A stretch of 64,000 nucleotides of DNA from assembly GCA_040954595.2 (NCBI GenBank), contig CM082598.2, positions 6,448,001 through 6,512,000 of the forward strand, written 5' to 3'. Every line of letters begins with the position of its first letter. The first letter of the stretch is position 1. Shown one piece after another: positions 43,938-55,800 of the stretch. The position numbers were made by a program, and so were the translations under genes. The notes under the pieces are model-generated. The model was not told the DNA's origin. It did not search any database and saw only the letters and a list, made by a program, of their open reading frames with translations. The DNA is from Balanoglossus misakiensis (lineage: Eukaryota > Hemichordata).

Positions 43938-44729
43938 GATGGGTCCCTGGAATCTTTTTGCTCGTTGCTATGGGCCTTTATAGGACATTACACCCCGATT
44001 TGGACTAAGCCGTTTTCAGAGTCTAACAAGGGGCTGGTAACTAGTTAAAAATCTGCACGATTGTAAGCGCGCCCCCTGACGCCATTGATATGCAAATTAG
44101 CTAGGTCAAATTTCAAAAAGCCTAAGGCTTTTTATTCCGTGACCTCAAAAACGAACTTGATACGTATTCATTAGTTGCTTGAACCAGGGAAGATCGTGAC
44201 GGATTTTGTTTTCGAATATTATCGTTGTATCCTACGATTTCAGCATACCCGTACCACACCTGAAAAAGTCATCGATTTTGGGTGTTTTTGGACGCACTCT
44301 TCCACCGGTATCGGTTCTTAGCACGACGAAAACCGAAAAAACGATCCGTCACACTGTGCGGAAGTGCGTTCTCAACAAGCAGGTCAAATTGACTGCGTAC
44401 GTGGCCTATGAAAAAAGCCTTAGGGATTTTCGTGAACGGTACAAAATCTCTGTGTACAAAACATTGGATTTTTAGCGTTCGATCCAGTTACTGTGGTTAC
44501 AGGACGCGCACGCTATCGCTGACCACTGCTTTGCCGTATTAGCGTGGCGGCCTATGGCCGGGCGGTAGCTGCCGTAAACATACTCGGACAGGGGGTGTGC
44601 ACACAATTGTGCAGATTTTCAACTAGTTACCAGCCCCTTGTTAGACTCTGAAAACGGCTTAGTCCAAATCGGGGTGTAATGTCCTATAAAGGCCCATAGC
44701 AACGAGCAAAAAGATCCCAGGGACCCATC
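43938..44729. mobile_element. TTAA-flanked inverted-repeat element nested in the foldback
   Basis: Ends GATGGGTCCCTGG and CCAGGGACCCATC are flanked by TTAA on both sides (43934-43937 and 44730-44733). The inverted arms are about 115-120 bp and nearly perfect (e.g. GACATTACACCCCGATTTGG, CAAGGGGCTGGTAACTAGTT). TTAA targeting suggests a piggyBac-like mover, though the termini do not start CCC. The centre (44060-44610) is more GC-rich and contains a plus-strand open frame of 89 codons (44206-44475) with no recognised domain. Confidence 0.7.
44206..44475 (+). CDS. Hypothetical ORF inside the TTAA element
   Basis: 89 codons from ATG to TAG; a basic product (TEKTIRHTVRKCVLNKQVKL near the middle). 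No domain recognised. It could be chance or a remnant of a DNA-binding protein. Its location in the unique centre of a non-autonomous element is the only context. Confidence 0.2.
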   Translation: MFSNIIVVSYDFSIPVPHLKKSSILGVFGRTLPPVSVLSTTKTEKTIRHTVRKCVLNKQVKLTAYVAYEKSLRDFRERYKISVYKTLDF

Positions 44730-45664
44730 TTAAGCTTTCTTTTGATATCAAATCCATCCCAGTTGTTTTAGGTATACGTTCAGAGAGACAGTCTTTTACA
44801 AGACTAATATATCCCCCTTACGTCAATTCATATGCACTTTAGGGTTTTCTACATAAGTTACCCAATATAATTTGGAAGCCAATAACTCGAAAACGCCCCG
44901 GTGCCCAGTTTTGGATACAAATTAGCGATTCTAAAGTGAGTGCAAAGCCAAAGAAGCATAATAATCTCTTTGACCTTTTGTGATCTATGGCCAAGGAAAT
45001 AACATCGCTATAAAATGAAAGCTGCCCCCCCCAACCCGGCAAGATATGGCCCTTATTACCATGGCAATTAAATTTTGGTGTTAAAACATTTCATGTGCTC
45101 TTTTTAATACTCATTTTTGTTTTCTCCATCGTGTGTGCTTCATTTTGATAACAAACATGATATGTTTTTCTTCTTTAATTATGTTTCAGTTTAGGGGCGT
45201 GGCCAGTTTAATGTTAATATGCCCTTATATGACCTTGACATTGACCGTATAACCTTATAATGTTCATATTTACTTTTCACATGTCATTAGCTTTAGTTTG
45301 ATACCAAACAAGACATTATTTATATGAATTGCATTTTTGGCTTTGTAATTATAAGATTTAAAATGTGGGCGTGGCTTAAAACGTTAATTAAAAAAAATGC
45401 TCAAGGGTGCCAAGGTGGCATCAACCTGATTCCGAGTCAGTACCCCCTCAACTATCATTTTCTGCAAAAAAATCGCATTTGTACCGTACTTCACGGTTAT
45501 GCCAGTACTCCAAACAACCCAAAATACGTGCACAGCGTGGGAACACAGAGCAAGCAGTGACATTAAATGAACTGTATTGGCTACATGCAGTGTGCTGAGA
45601 GTTTTACAGAGTTTATTACCATGCAATTATCCCAAAATAGTTTCAATCGTGTTTTTATCTTTAC

Positions 45665-45855
45665 CTCATTTTGACCAGTTAATTCTCCTGGTAATCCCGA
45701 AGCGTCTTGCTGGCTTTGTCCCCCACCCCTCCGTCTATCGGTTCTCGATGCATGTTATACAACAGGTGCGGAGTGCTGTGGAACTGGCCGAGTGGAATCT
45801 AACGGACCGGGAGTAGCCGCACTTGCAGGTAATACTGGTCGGTGTGCTATTATAT
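45665..45855 (-). pseudogene. Upstream Pro-rich fragment of the gag-like element (putative exon)
   Basis: Minus strand, frame reading AHRPVLPASAATPGPLDSTR, then a TAA stop (in VV*HASR), then GQSQQDASGLPGELTGQNE up to a donor-like GAG|GTAAAG at 45665/45664. Joining to the acceptor at 41211 gives QNE|VKEQL in frame, which would span the 3.7-kb inverted-repeat element. HRP...LPAS resembles the fragment at 2433-2715. The in-frame stop argues that this copy is dead. Confidence 0.35.
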
Positions 45856-45859
45856 GGCA

Positions 45860-46800
45860 GCCCATCGCTGCCACTGTTAAAATGCATAAATATATCTATA
45901 GTTTGTGTGTTTTTGTTTGCTTTTTTTGTTTGTTTGTGTGTTTTTGTTTGAAAATGAAAAGAAATTCAAAAAAAGTAAAAGAAGAAAAAAAAAAGTGAAA
46001 TGAAATGAAATGCAATTCGTTTCAGTCATGGACTACAGCTGCCATAGTTAACCGGCATGCATTACGGCCACCATAGACATAACACGCAATGGCAGTGGCA
46101 GGTCCAGGCCTACGTATCGCAAAGATTTTTTTTCCAAATGAAAATTTTTCCACCCATGGACTACAGCTGCCGTAGTCCATGGACGAAAGCTGCCGTTAGC
46201 CTTCAGCTGCCACAGTAACACGTGACGACGCTTTGTACAACAACATGTATTTCGCGTCGTGCTTCGGTTTTAAATAGATCGGACAAAAAAATTGTTGCGT
46301 ATACGGCACGCATGGGCGTTGTACATGTATACCGCTTCACGGGGCATAAATTCTCAGTACAGGGTTTTGCTGCCAATACCACTCCTTGCCGCCGAGAAAG
46401 TACGTCGTCAATCTCGAAGTTTTGAAAGGAAACCATAGCATATTTGATATCAAAAGGTAGGATATTTATTATTAGGATATTCATACATAATTTCATCGCG
46501 TTCACGCGGTGTTACATGTTCCGGACGCAAGCTTTTAGGCGGGGACGCGGCCGGTCCCATTTAAAGGGTCAGTGTGTGCCCATACCCACAACACGTAAAA
46601 TCACTCTTTATGTGACGAAGTTGAGGTTTGTTGCTGTCTAGAATCTCATATCACCCAGTATGGTTTGATAATTTTCTAGCAAAATTGCCAGGTGGGCGTG
46701 TACCCCAAAAGCCAGTCCAGTGGACTTTTTTCGCCTTCCCAGACTTCAGGGGACAGTTTAAACACGATTGGAACTATTTTGCGATAATTGCATACCGCTA
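45860..46800. other. Anonymous region with perfect palindrome
   Basis: Contains a T/G-rich tract (45900-45950), a poly-A tract and a near-repeat of GGACTACAGCTGCC (46029 and 46159). The latter forms an 11-bp perfect inverted repeat, CCATGGACTAC/GTAGTCCATGG (46154-46182, 7-nt loop). No gene. Confidence 0.5.
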
Positions 46801-46802
46801 AA

Positions 46803-47036
46803 ATGTGTACAAACAATAAATATCGAGACCAGCCGACGACCGAGGTGGTCACCCAACGAGTATACCACATGCGTGCAAATGAGATCGTCAACGGAGAGGT
46901 CGTGCCTGACCAAGGGAGAGCGAGACCATGTCCAGCAGGAGCGAGAGCAGACCCGATTGAAGGTGCCCCAGGAAAACCAGCAGAGGTGAACTTGAAGACT
47001 GCAAAAAGAAAATTAGACTTTGACAGTACAGTTTAG
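46803..47036 (+). CDS. Hypothetical small ORF
   Basis: 77 codons from an ATG in a reasonable context (TAAAATGT) to TAG. Polar and proline-rich, with VVTQRVYHMRANEIVNGEVV and a C-terminal NLKTAKRKLDFDSTV that looks like a basic nuclear-targeting tail. Not recognised; it could be a terminal exon or an element fragment. Confidence 0.25.
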   Translation: MCTNNKYRDQPTTEVVTQRVYHMRANEIVNGEVVPDQGRARPCPAGARADPIEGAPGKPAEVNLKTAKRKLDFDSTV

Positions 47037-47039
47037 TCA

Positions 47040-50000
47040 ACTTTGAAGACAGTACAGAAACAATCTTTTGTGCCTTTTGGGGCATTTTCTGAGGGGGCTA
47101 CGCAATATGTGTAATTGTGGTATACACCCTGATTGATGAAAGGATTGATAATTTTACGCAATGAATGCAATTTACCGTATGTTTATCTATTATAGGGCCA
47201 TTCTATGATTTTGTACAACAATTCATTCGTGTGTTTTGACAGGGGAAGTATTGTGTTCGGGATTTCTTTTAGCAAAGGGGTAGGGTGACAAGCAGTAATT
47301 GGTCATATTGTCAGATACTCACGTTTTGTCAGATACTCGCCGTACACAAGTGCTGACATAACATGAATTATACTGTGTTCAAAAACACTCTGCCAATTTC
47401 TAACCAATAACTGCATATTTGCATATTTAATGAAATAGTAAAACAACTATGTTTAACTCATTAATTGTCCCTCTTGCATACTGCTTGAATGTTCTGGATA
47501 GAGATCTGACTAGATTATGAGACAGTTAGCAGCATCATATTAATTAACTGCTAATTTTCATACTTAATAAACCATTAATTATCTTTTTAAATCAGGAGCC
47601 AAATTTTAAGAACCTCAGAAGAGGTACCTTTTTCACACTTATGGTATAAAACTTTATTTAGAGACACTGCAGACAGTGCACAGTCATCAATACACATCAA
47701 TTTTGCATACTTCATTATTCTGTTCAAGTAGAGATGAGATTAGTCGGAATTATGAACGGGATTAGCAGTCGAAATAACTCACAGGTAGCAATCGAAAGTA
47801 ATTGTTTAAAAGTTTACATAAAATAAGAATAAAGGCAAATGGTAAATGAATTTTCCGCTGAGGAATGGTAGGAGGAATAGCATTTGCTACAGTTCGGTCC
47901 TTAAACACTAATATGTTTAATAATACCGTTTAATTTGTTGAATAGTATCGTTTGTGACTTTGATGATCAGACAACAAGCGTACCTGAAACAGAGATCTCC
48001 ATATCCGTAGCACTACCACACGTTTGGAAGCAGCCCAGTCAACCAGGTATACCCAATCATAAGCAGTCAACCTACTGCAAATTGGAGTACGCGTGCTTAT
48101 GGTGTGGTCAAATTCAAAGAAAGCACTTATGGCCTTGTTCCACGAACACTATTGCCAAAAAAACAGAAATCGTGATAACTTCGGCCATCTGCCATAGCTT
48201 GAAATATTTTCCTTCTACTTGATACCTCATCTTCAAGAATTCCGGTGTAAGTGCTGATTGTTGTGTTTCTATTGGCGGCTGACATTTTGTATGCCACCGG
48301 CTATGCAAATAAGGTTTATGTAAGAAGCGGTGAAAATATTGTCCGCTCTCGCTTAGTCCAAAGTGGTGCTGTACGGACGCGGGTTTCAGCGCCGTACACG
48401 TACATGGTTAAAGTTTGTCTTTTTCGTTAAGTCAACGTCAGCAGCTTCGGTATCACCCCAAAGGCGTCACTATCTGAGGTAAGCGAGTCAAGTTTTGACA
48501 ATTAATTTCGCATGCCGTTTTTGAACGCAATTTTTGTGGAACTTCAAGCAAGCAGTTTCATCGTGAATTCCCGACGCGAAATCTACAAATTTGAATGTCG
48601 TTACTTCGGCGGCCACGTCACGCGTGTGAAGTTTCTTGGGCGTGGCAGTCACGTGTATTCCGTCGAACTTTCGAATTTTTCAGAACTGTATTGAATTTAC
48701 TTTCGTGTATTTTGACAATGCATAAATGTGTTTTCAATGAGTTTCGTATTTTCTCCTTTTTTCCCATTTCATTTAGAACCGTAATTTGCGGTATGTATTT
48801 AACAACGCAATATTATGTAATCACTCGGGAAGCAGTTTGTATCAAAGAACACCGAACTTTATTCATGGTTGTGGATTAGGTACAAGTACCACAGACTGTC
48901 TCAAATGTTTTAAGTTTGGAGTGATATTGAGTCCGTGTAGGGCCAAGAGATCCTACATCCGGTATGATGCTGTTTCCTCTAAAGCTCAACTGAAAAGTAA
49001 ACAAAAACTGGCTGAAAAGTGATTTTCACTTAATAATTAATGCACTAAAAGACACGAGCAAAACAATTGTGACAAAAAATATGTAAGTGTGTATTTTTGG
49101 CAAAAACGATTATTTTCCGAAGTTCCGATCATTTTCCCGCGAAAACTAAGTATGACGTCAATTCAAGAACCGCCCTGTCGTTGTCCTATCTGTCGTACAT
49201 GAAAGACAATGCCAGTCGACTGGCTCGAGCACCTATCGAAAAATGACTCCGACATTGTGTATTCGTCCTCCGAAGATGAATAAAAGATAGAAAGTACAGG
49301 AGAAGAAGATATATATGACAGCTGTTGTAGTTGTACACTGAATACGTCGTCTATTGCGAACTGTATCTTTCAAGTTTCAGCCGTTGCATAATCCTTGCCA
49401 CTTGATCGCCCCACAAAACACGGCCGGTTTCAATATTACATTACCGGAGCCTGTTATGGATCTGGCCCCGCATTACACTTAACTCGACCCGTCTGTTGGT
49501 TTGTTTCTGCAATAACCCAATTAACCTGTTTAATAAACCAGCCATAATTTATCCTAACCCGAATGTTTTGTGTGATAGCTGCCAAAGCCAGACACTTTCG
49601 CTATACTAGCATGTATGGCAAGGCAAGCTGTAGCTAGCTGGTTTAGAGACGATTGCAGTCTAGTCGATTGTTTGAATTTCGACATGCCGTCGTGCCGACC
49701 CGACGTGCCACACCAATCTGTGTAACTAATTCATTATTAATCAAAAGATTTAACCGTATTTTGGGGGGAGTGGGGTACAAAACGACAGGACTTTCGCGAA
49801 TACTAACGGGGAAACGATTCAATGAATCTATGTTCATTAGTGCTTGTACGATGCGCCGGGCCGTGTTTGTTTACAAGCTGGTGACACGGATTGACACCAA
49901 GATGTTTCCGTCGTGCAGTCTCACTTTACAGTGACATAAAGTTGATATACGGGACAGATTTCAATTGCTTGTAAGAGCGAAATTGATTTTGTTTTTCTGC

Positions 50001-52170
50001 GTGGAGAGCTTAGACCTACGCGATTTTTGACAGACAGTATGGTGCATATCGTGTGACCCCTTTCAGCGCGGGGCCAGTCGGGTGTGTTGTCGGGTAGGTC
50101 GCAACCATCAGATCCGTTGACGTTCATAATTTTGTTGTGATGCAACACTCGCCTGAGAGAAAACGTTGACCCCTGTCTCATATTTGTTGACAGAAAACCT
50201 TGTGAAATTGTTTAAAGCTTGGTCTGTTTTTATTTCTTTCTTCAACATTTGTCGACTCATAAATGCCAAAGAATTCATTGAGAACAGAAACCATGAATAA
50301 ATAGGCTACGATGTTATTTTGTGTCACATATAGTCCGTAATCACGAGCGGGATCACGGCATGACACTCGTACTTTGTCTCCGATATGCCACCAAAATGAT
50401 CTAGCGAATCACTAGCTTTATTAATAATCCTATAAATTCGGGCTTACCTTTGTGTATTAGGAGATCCTTGAACGTAAAAACATTCGCCGCGCTAGTGAAG
50501 TGTTTGTAGCAAGGTGTAACAAAATGTGCTTGTTGCCGCGCCGCGCCTGCAACTTGTAAAATTACACGTAATCTATTCACAAAGTTGAGAGAGAGAGAGA
50601 GTATGAGCACGCAAAAGCATTGGCTTCTATGGCATGAAGGCAAGGAAGGTGCTCAGCGTCCTTGAATTGACGTCATTGCCGGAGATTCCCGAAGATGTGT
50701 TTCTATTTTACGCAGGGCGTTGCTAGGGCATTTATTGGGAACTGGGGTGTGTTTCTGAAAACTTCCTAGGCAAATATTTTTATGACAATATTACCCGTCA
50801 GAATAAACTATCCATAAAAAATCGTTTTACTTTTCAGTTGAGCTTTAATCTGATAATTGTGACTTTGTGAAATCTGCGGTATTCGTCGTCGTTTTGTTGC
50901 TGGGATCAGCTACTCGGACAATCTATTCTGAATAAAAATGTAGGATTCCCATCGATTGTATTAATTGTCAACTGTTAATATCTTCGTTTACGACTACTTG
51001 GGCTTCTGTTGACTGGCGATTGAATTTCCTCATGAAACGTGTGATGATATCATGATTTCTCATGGGAAGCAGTTGGTGGACGCATAAAGACTTCTTCAGG
51101 TAAAGATGAGAATATTTGACACCTGCCTTTCGGCTCGTGTGTAAGAGAACAAACGACGACTTCACTGTTTGGTTTACGGCTAAATGAAAAACGTTATAGA
51201 GATATATATTTTCACCCAGAGAACAGAGAGAGGTGTTAAGACTACATTACACATGTGACTCGCCTATGGCACATCAAGTTAAACATTGATCGCAATGATA
51301 TACTATACTGGATAGTTACTTTTTGAAACTAGGCACACGTGTTTAACAAAGCTTCATCAATACGATCGGATGAAAGATCATGGAAATCATTGGAAACAGT
51401 GTCTGTTACCCTACCCTCAATATTCTTTGTACTTTCCAGTAATGAATGTTTTTTACGTTCTTGTTAATATGATGCACCATCTAATTAAATCGCGAGACAA
51501 AGCACTAACCGTTTTGCAATGAAGTTACTAATATCTAAAGTTGGATGAAATCAGTCGCTTTGGACATTTCTAGTGACGTGTAGGATGGAACGAGTGTGTC
51601 TCATCAATTGTCACCAGATCAAGGACTTCAACCAATGCGTCAAATTATATGTTATTGCAGAGGCACAGAGTCGAGTTGTAGTTGGACTTCGGTGATACCT
51701 AATAAATGGAAGATAGAAAGGGTCTATTTAAATATTTACTGAAATAAATGGAATACGTGAATTTATTATACATCTGGCACCGAGAACAATAGGCACTAAA
51801 AAAGCCGTACGGAACGTGAATTTATCATACATGCAACGCCTGTATTTGGCACTTTCCATTGTTCTCGCCCCGAAGATATTTTACGGTATTACACTGAGTG
51901 TAATATATCTTCACTCCGCGTCTCGAACTATTTTTGAGAACGCGTTGAAATCATCACAGAGCGTTGACTGTTGTGATCGGCGCGACAGTTCTCTGCGCGT
52001 GCGAGCGACATACGGGGCATAGGACGCTAGTGGAGAGGGGTGTTGTAAAATTTGGTTATTAGAAACTGTAATTACAACAGTTATGAACGTTTCGGCAGGG
52101 GCAGCGCATTTATACACGTCCAAGTACTGGGCCTCAAAGCAGGGCAAACCGATCAGAAATGCCAAGCGAT
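47040..52170. other. Gene-poor region
   Basis: About 5 kb in which I find no exon or repeat I can support. Stretches near 48350-48700, 49180-49480 and 50350-50700 are richer in CpG than surrounding DNA and could hold promoters or 5' exons. The continuation of the minus-strand polycystin-like gene is expected here but was not found. Confidence 0.4.
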
Positions 52171-52177
52171 GCCATAC

Positions 52178-52263
52178 CTTGCATCCAACGTTTTCCCAAC
52201 CACTCTCGATGAAAGTACTGCACTTATGCTGGGTGGTTGTCACGCTGATGTCAACACCACAAG
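52178..52263 (-). CDS. Polycystin-like gene, start of GPS-like motif
   Basis: 86 bp, phase 1 in and phase 0 out. Acceptor AAATTTTACAG, donor AAG|GTATGG. Encodes CGVDISVTTTQHKCSTFIES and GWENVGCK; the W...GC ending matches the first half of a GPS autoproteolysis motif. The second half (C.C.H.T) should lie in the next exon, which I could not locate. Without splicing the frame stays open for about 85 more codons, which looks like intron reading. Confidence 0.6.
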
Positions 52264-52849
52264 CTGTAAAATTTAAAATGAACGTATACATGATTAAACA
52301 TAACTGTTCAGATTAGCCTTGTGGAAACGAGGTTTACAAGCGAGAGGCAATGTCTGTGTTCCATGCATACAGGCAACCCCCGACCCTATGTCAACCGATA
52401 TCCCTCGGTATACAATAGACTATACAAAATTGACACAAAATCTTTCCATATACATGTACAATGACAAAGCGAAACGTCTTCGTGAAACAGACCGTCAACT
52501 ATTCTTGTCTTTCTCTGTCACTTACCATTAAGATCCAGGATAACATAGTAAGAACCTGTTCGAGATATCTTATTTTCCGGCAAAAATATGAAGGCGGAAC
52601 GGCCGTCGAATACCAATTCATTGATCAACTGGAAACCACCATGTTTGTTAGGATTGTCAGGTCTTTCCGATGACACATAAGCTATAGCTTTCTCAGAGAT
52701 AGGTTCTGATGCTTCTAACGTGATCTGGAGAGCGTTGTGCGTCAGCAATGCCTGCAAGTCGATGTTTTTATAATGTTCATAAGGCAATCAATCAATCAAT
52801 CAGTCAATCAGTCAGTCAGTCAATGAATGAATGAATGAATGAATGAATG

Positions 52850-52886
<37 letters not shown>

Positions 52887-55800
52887 ATCAATCAATCAAT
52901 CAATCAATCAATCTTTTCAGAATATTCATTCATCAATAGACCAATCATCAAATAACGATACCCTCCATGCAACTTTTAAACTACTTGAAAGTATGAAAAT
53001 AGCGTCAAGGACACTGTGGTCCCATTTGATGATTACGCAAAAAGTGGCAAAAATACAAATATGCAAATATCACCAAAATTGTACAATATCAGTTTTGACC
53101 AATGGCAATGGCGAAATGGCACCTTCATTTGAACAAACTCCCATCTACAGCCTGGCCTTCATCTACACACCAAATATCGAGGTTGTACGCGCAGCGGTTT
53201 TCAAGTTTTTGATGTGGACGGACATACAAACATATATACATCCATCCATACATACATACATACATACATACATCCATACATACAGACGCAACCGATCCCA
53301 TAAGGTCCCATGGTATAAACCAATGGAACCTAAAAACGTGAAATTGCAAACACCAGTAGCATAATTTTGATGTTAATTGAGCCTTTATATTACCGTTACT
53401 TCAAACTCATAACGTGTAACTCTTTCGGCTTCAATGTTCTTTCCTATTACAATAAATTCGTTGAATGGGGTTTGGTAATTTCCAAGCCATATACCAATAT
53501 CCTTTGTGGTTTCTTTCGCTGAAAAGAAAACATACCCCCATTGTCATTATAAAGTAAAATCCAAACCCTTTATAACATCTGGGAAAGTTTATTATAAAGT
53601 CGAAAATGTCATGGAATTTACCTAGTTGTAAAAGTCTAAATCAAGATATTGGAATTATTGTTGATATTATTATCTAATCCGAATATTATTTTTTAAATGA
53701 ATTATTGGTAAACTGACTTTCACATAGTCTTCCTCTGGAATTGTAATAAGGCCATTTTTTTCATTTACGTGTTTACTTTCAACCGGTTTCTGACACAATG
53801 CACTTATCTTGACTACGATAATTCATTTTGTACAAGCTATATAGTTACGATGAGCACAGATATCGTTCACATATCCATTTCAATAAAAATGTTGTAATTA
53901 TAAATTTTTCCTCGATCTTAGATGTCTCAAATCGGTAACCGCTTACTAAAAATAAAACGGAGATATTGATCAAATAACGAAGATTGATATATGTATGAAG
54001 AGCTATACAGTAATAATTTCTAATTCTATTCCGTCCTACCCGTCATCTCGACACCGTTTTCATCTTTGAATACCAGCGTCAATATATCTGTAGTAAAGCT
54101 GTATTTTTTTGTGTTCAGTTCATGTGGATTAACACCTAAACGGAATATCTGGGGAAAATTAAGAGACAAAATGCATTAACGTTCCACTCACAGCAGAAGA
54201 TTGAATTAACAAACAGTATAGCACTACTACTACTACCTTGTGACCATGTGACCAACAAAAGAAGAAGGCTATGTATTGAAAACAAACCATTCTGCTCCAA
54301 ACAGCATCCGGCGACACGTTTGTAAACACGTCATCTATTGGCGGAAGCTCGAATCCACTTCCATCTCCTACCATTATGATAAGGTTAAATAATTCCTTGG
54401 CAGAGTTTTTTTCCATGTTTAGAACGAGTGAAGATGTGTTTAGCACTACGTTTACATTGTCATTCTCTGCCATGCGGAGAACAAACATTGACAGATGGTC
54501 GACTATCTCCGTTACTTTCTTCGTGAAGTCGTACGATTGGTTTAGAGTCAACTTTTGACTCGGATCGACGTCTATCAGGGACTGTATTGTGTCAAGGACA
54601 TCTTGAATGATATTCAGTATCTCTGAAAAGGTTTGGAGGGAACTTTAAGCGTCAGTTTGAATTTTAGAATTTACCAAAAATGCATAAATCTCACGTCCGT
54701 TTGTAGGTATGTACTGTGATCTGTCCTAGTCTGTGCTCCTGTTTCTTGATTTGGGAATATAATTCCTAAATCTCCATAATCCATGTGTTTGAAACCTACC
54801 CTTCACACTCGTGCCTTGGTTTTCATGCGATTTTATGTTTTCACTTTGTGATAAATTAACTTCATCATACCCTTTGGATTCGACAATTCAGTAAGGCTGA
54901 GAGAAAGTATCAAAGCTTAAATCCACTCAAACCTTGCGAAAGGAAAATGCTATCTTCAAAAACTGTGTTTTTTCTGAAAAGTCCCGATGTGAAACTGAAC
55001 AGATCGTCGATCACTGCAAGATTCTGTCAAGAGAAAATATCACAGTAATTGTGTAAAGTAGTAAAATATTCATACATTTCAGTTATTATTATAATAACAA
55101 ATTCATCGATGGCACCACATGTTCTTCCTTCGTGAAACCTTCTTAGATGGCCGCTCATTTGTCCTTGATTATTACAAAGACTTCACGCCATCTTCTCACA
55201 GTTTGTCGGCAAAGAAACTAAACTACACAGCGCGCAAAATTGGGATCATACAATATAATTCATGTTGCACCCATTCTAACATGTTTCACATAATCGAGGT
55301 TTCGATATTGCTCTTTATCTTTTTCTAAGCTGTAGTGGACGACGATAGCTTTTTTGGTTCAAAGTGTAATATGCAACCACTGTGTAATTTCGAAATGTGT
55401 GTTTCCTTACGAGAGTTGTCGTCTGCTTTCCAGTGCCATTTATTGCGGCCAAACGTGGCGACAGATAAAAATAGTCGTCATTATCTAAAATGAAAACGAG
55501 ACAAGAATTTACCGTAGTTGCTCGGGTAAGAGCCCCGGGTGCTGCGCCCCCAAATTAACGGGAAAAAACAGGGGGTGGGGGGTGGGCGTTTGCCAGGACA
55601 CCACCTCGAGTTTTATGCAAATGAGGGACTTAGGGACACCAGGAAGGGGTGAATAACGACGCAAATATCATGGCAAAACATTTCACGGCCAAAAAACGTA
55701 TCTTTAAATAAATGTTTTTTCCATAAATCGAATACAGAAAACATATTACAGTCGCCGCCTTTTCATCGGGACACCATGGGCGCAGACAAAACATCCCGGA

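Larger units (their letters stand above)
41768..45501. mobile_element. 3.7-kb inverted-repeat (foldback) element
   Basis: The terminal segment CATAACCGTGAAGTACGGTA at 41768 is repeated inverted at the right end (to 45501). The arms continue for over 140 bp of near identity (GGTTGATGCCAC, TTGAGCATTTTTTTAATTAA, GCCACGCCCAC) and then diverge over about 450 bp. The interior (42230-43620) holds AT-rich subrepeats of about 160-180 bp that change orientation near the middle. No clear target duplication or transposase is visible, so it is non-autonomous and of uncertain class. It sits between the two gag-like fragments. Confidence 0.75.

Noticed and set aside
50450-50570. Second half of the GPS motif (PCYKHFTS) on the minus strand
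   Set aside because: The phase does not match the preceding exon, and the matching frame has a stop before the donor.
52843-53364. 173-codon open frame beginning with NQSI repeats
   Set aside because: It starts in a tetranucleotide microsatellite and runs through an intron antisense to the polycystin-like gene.
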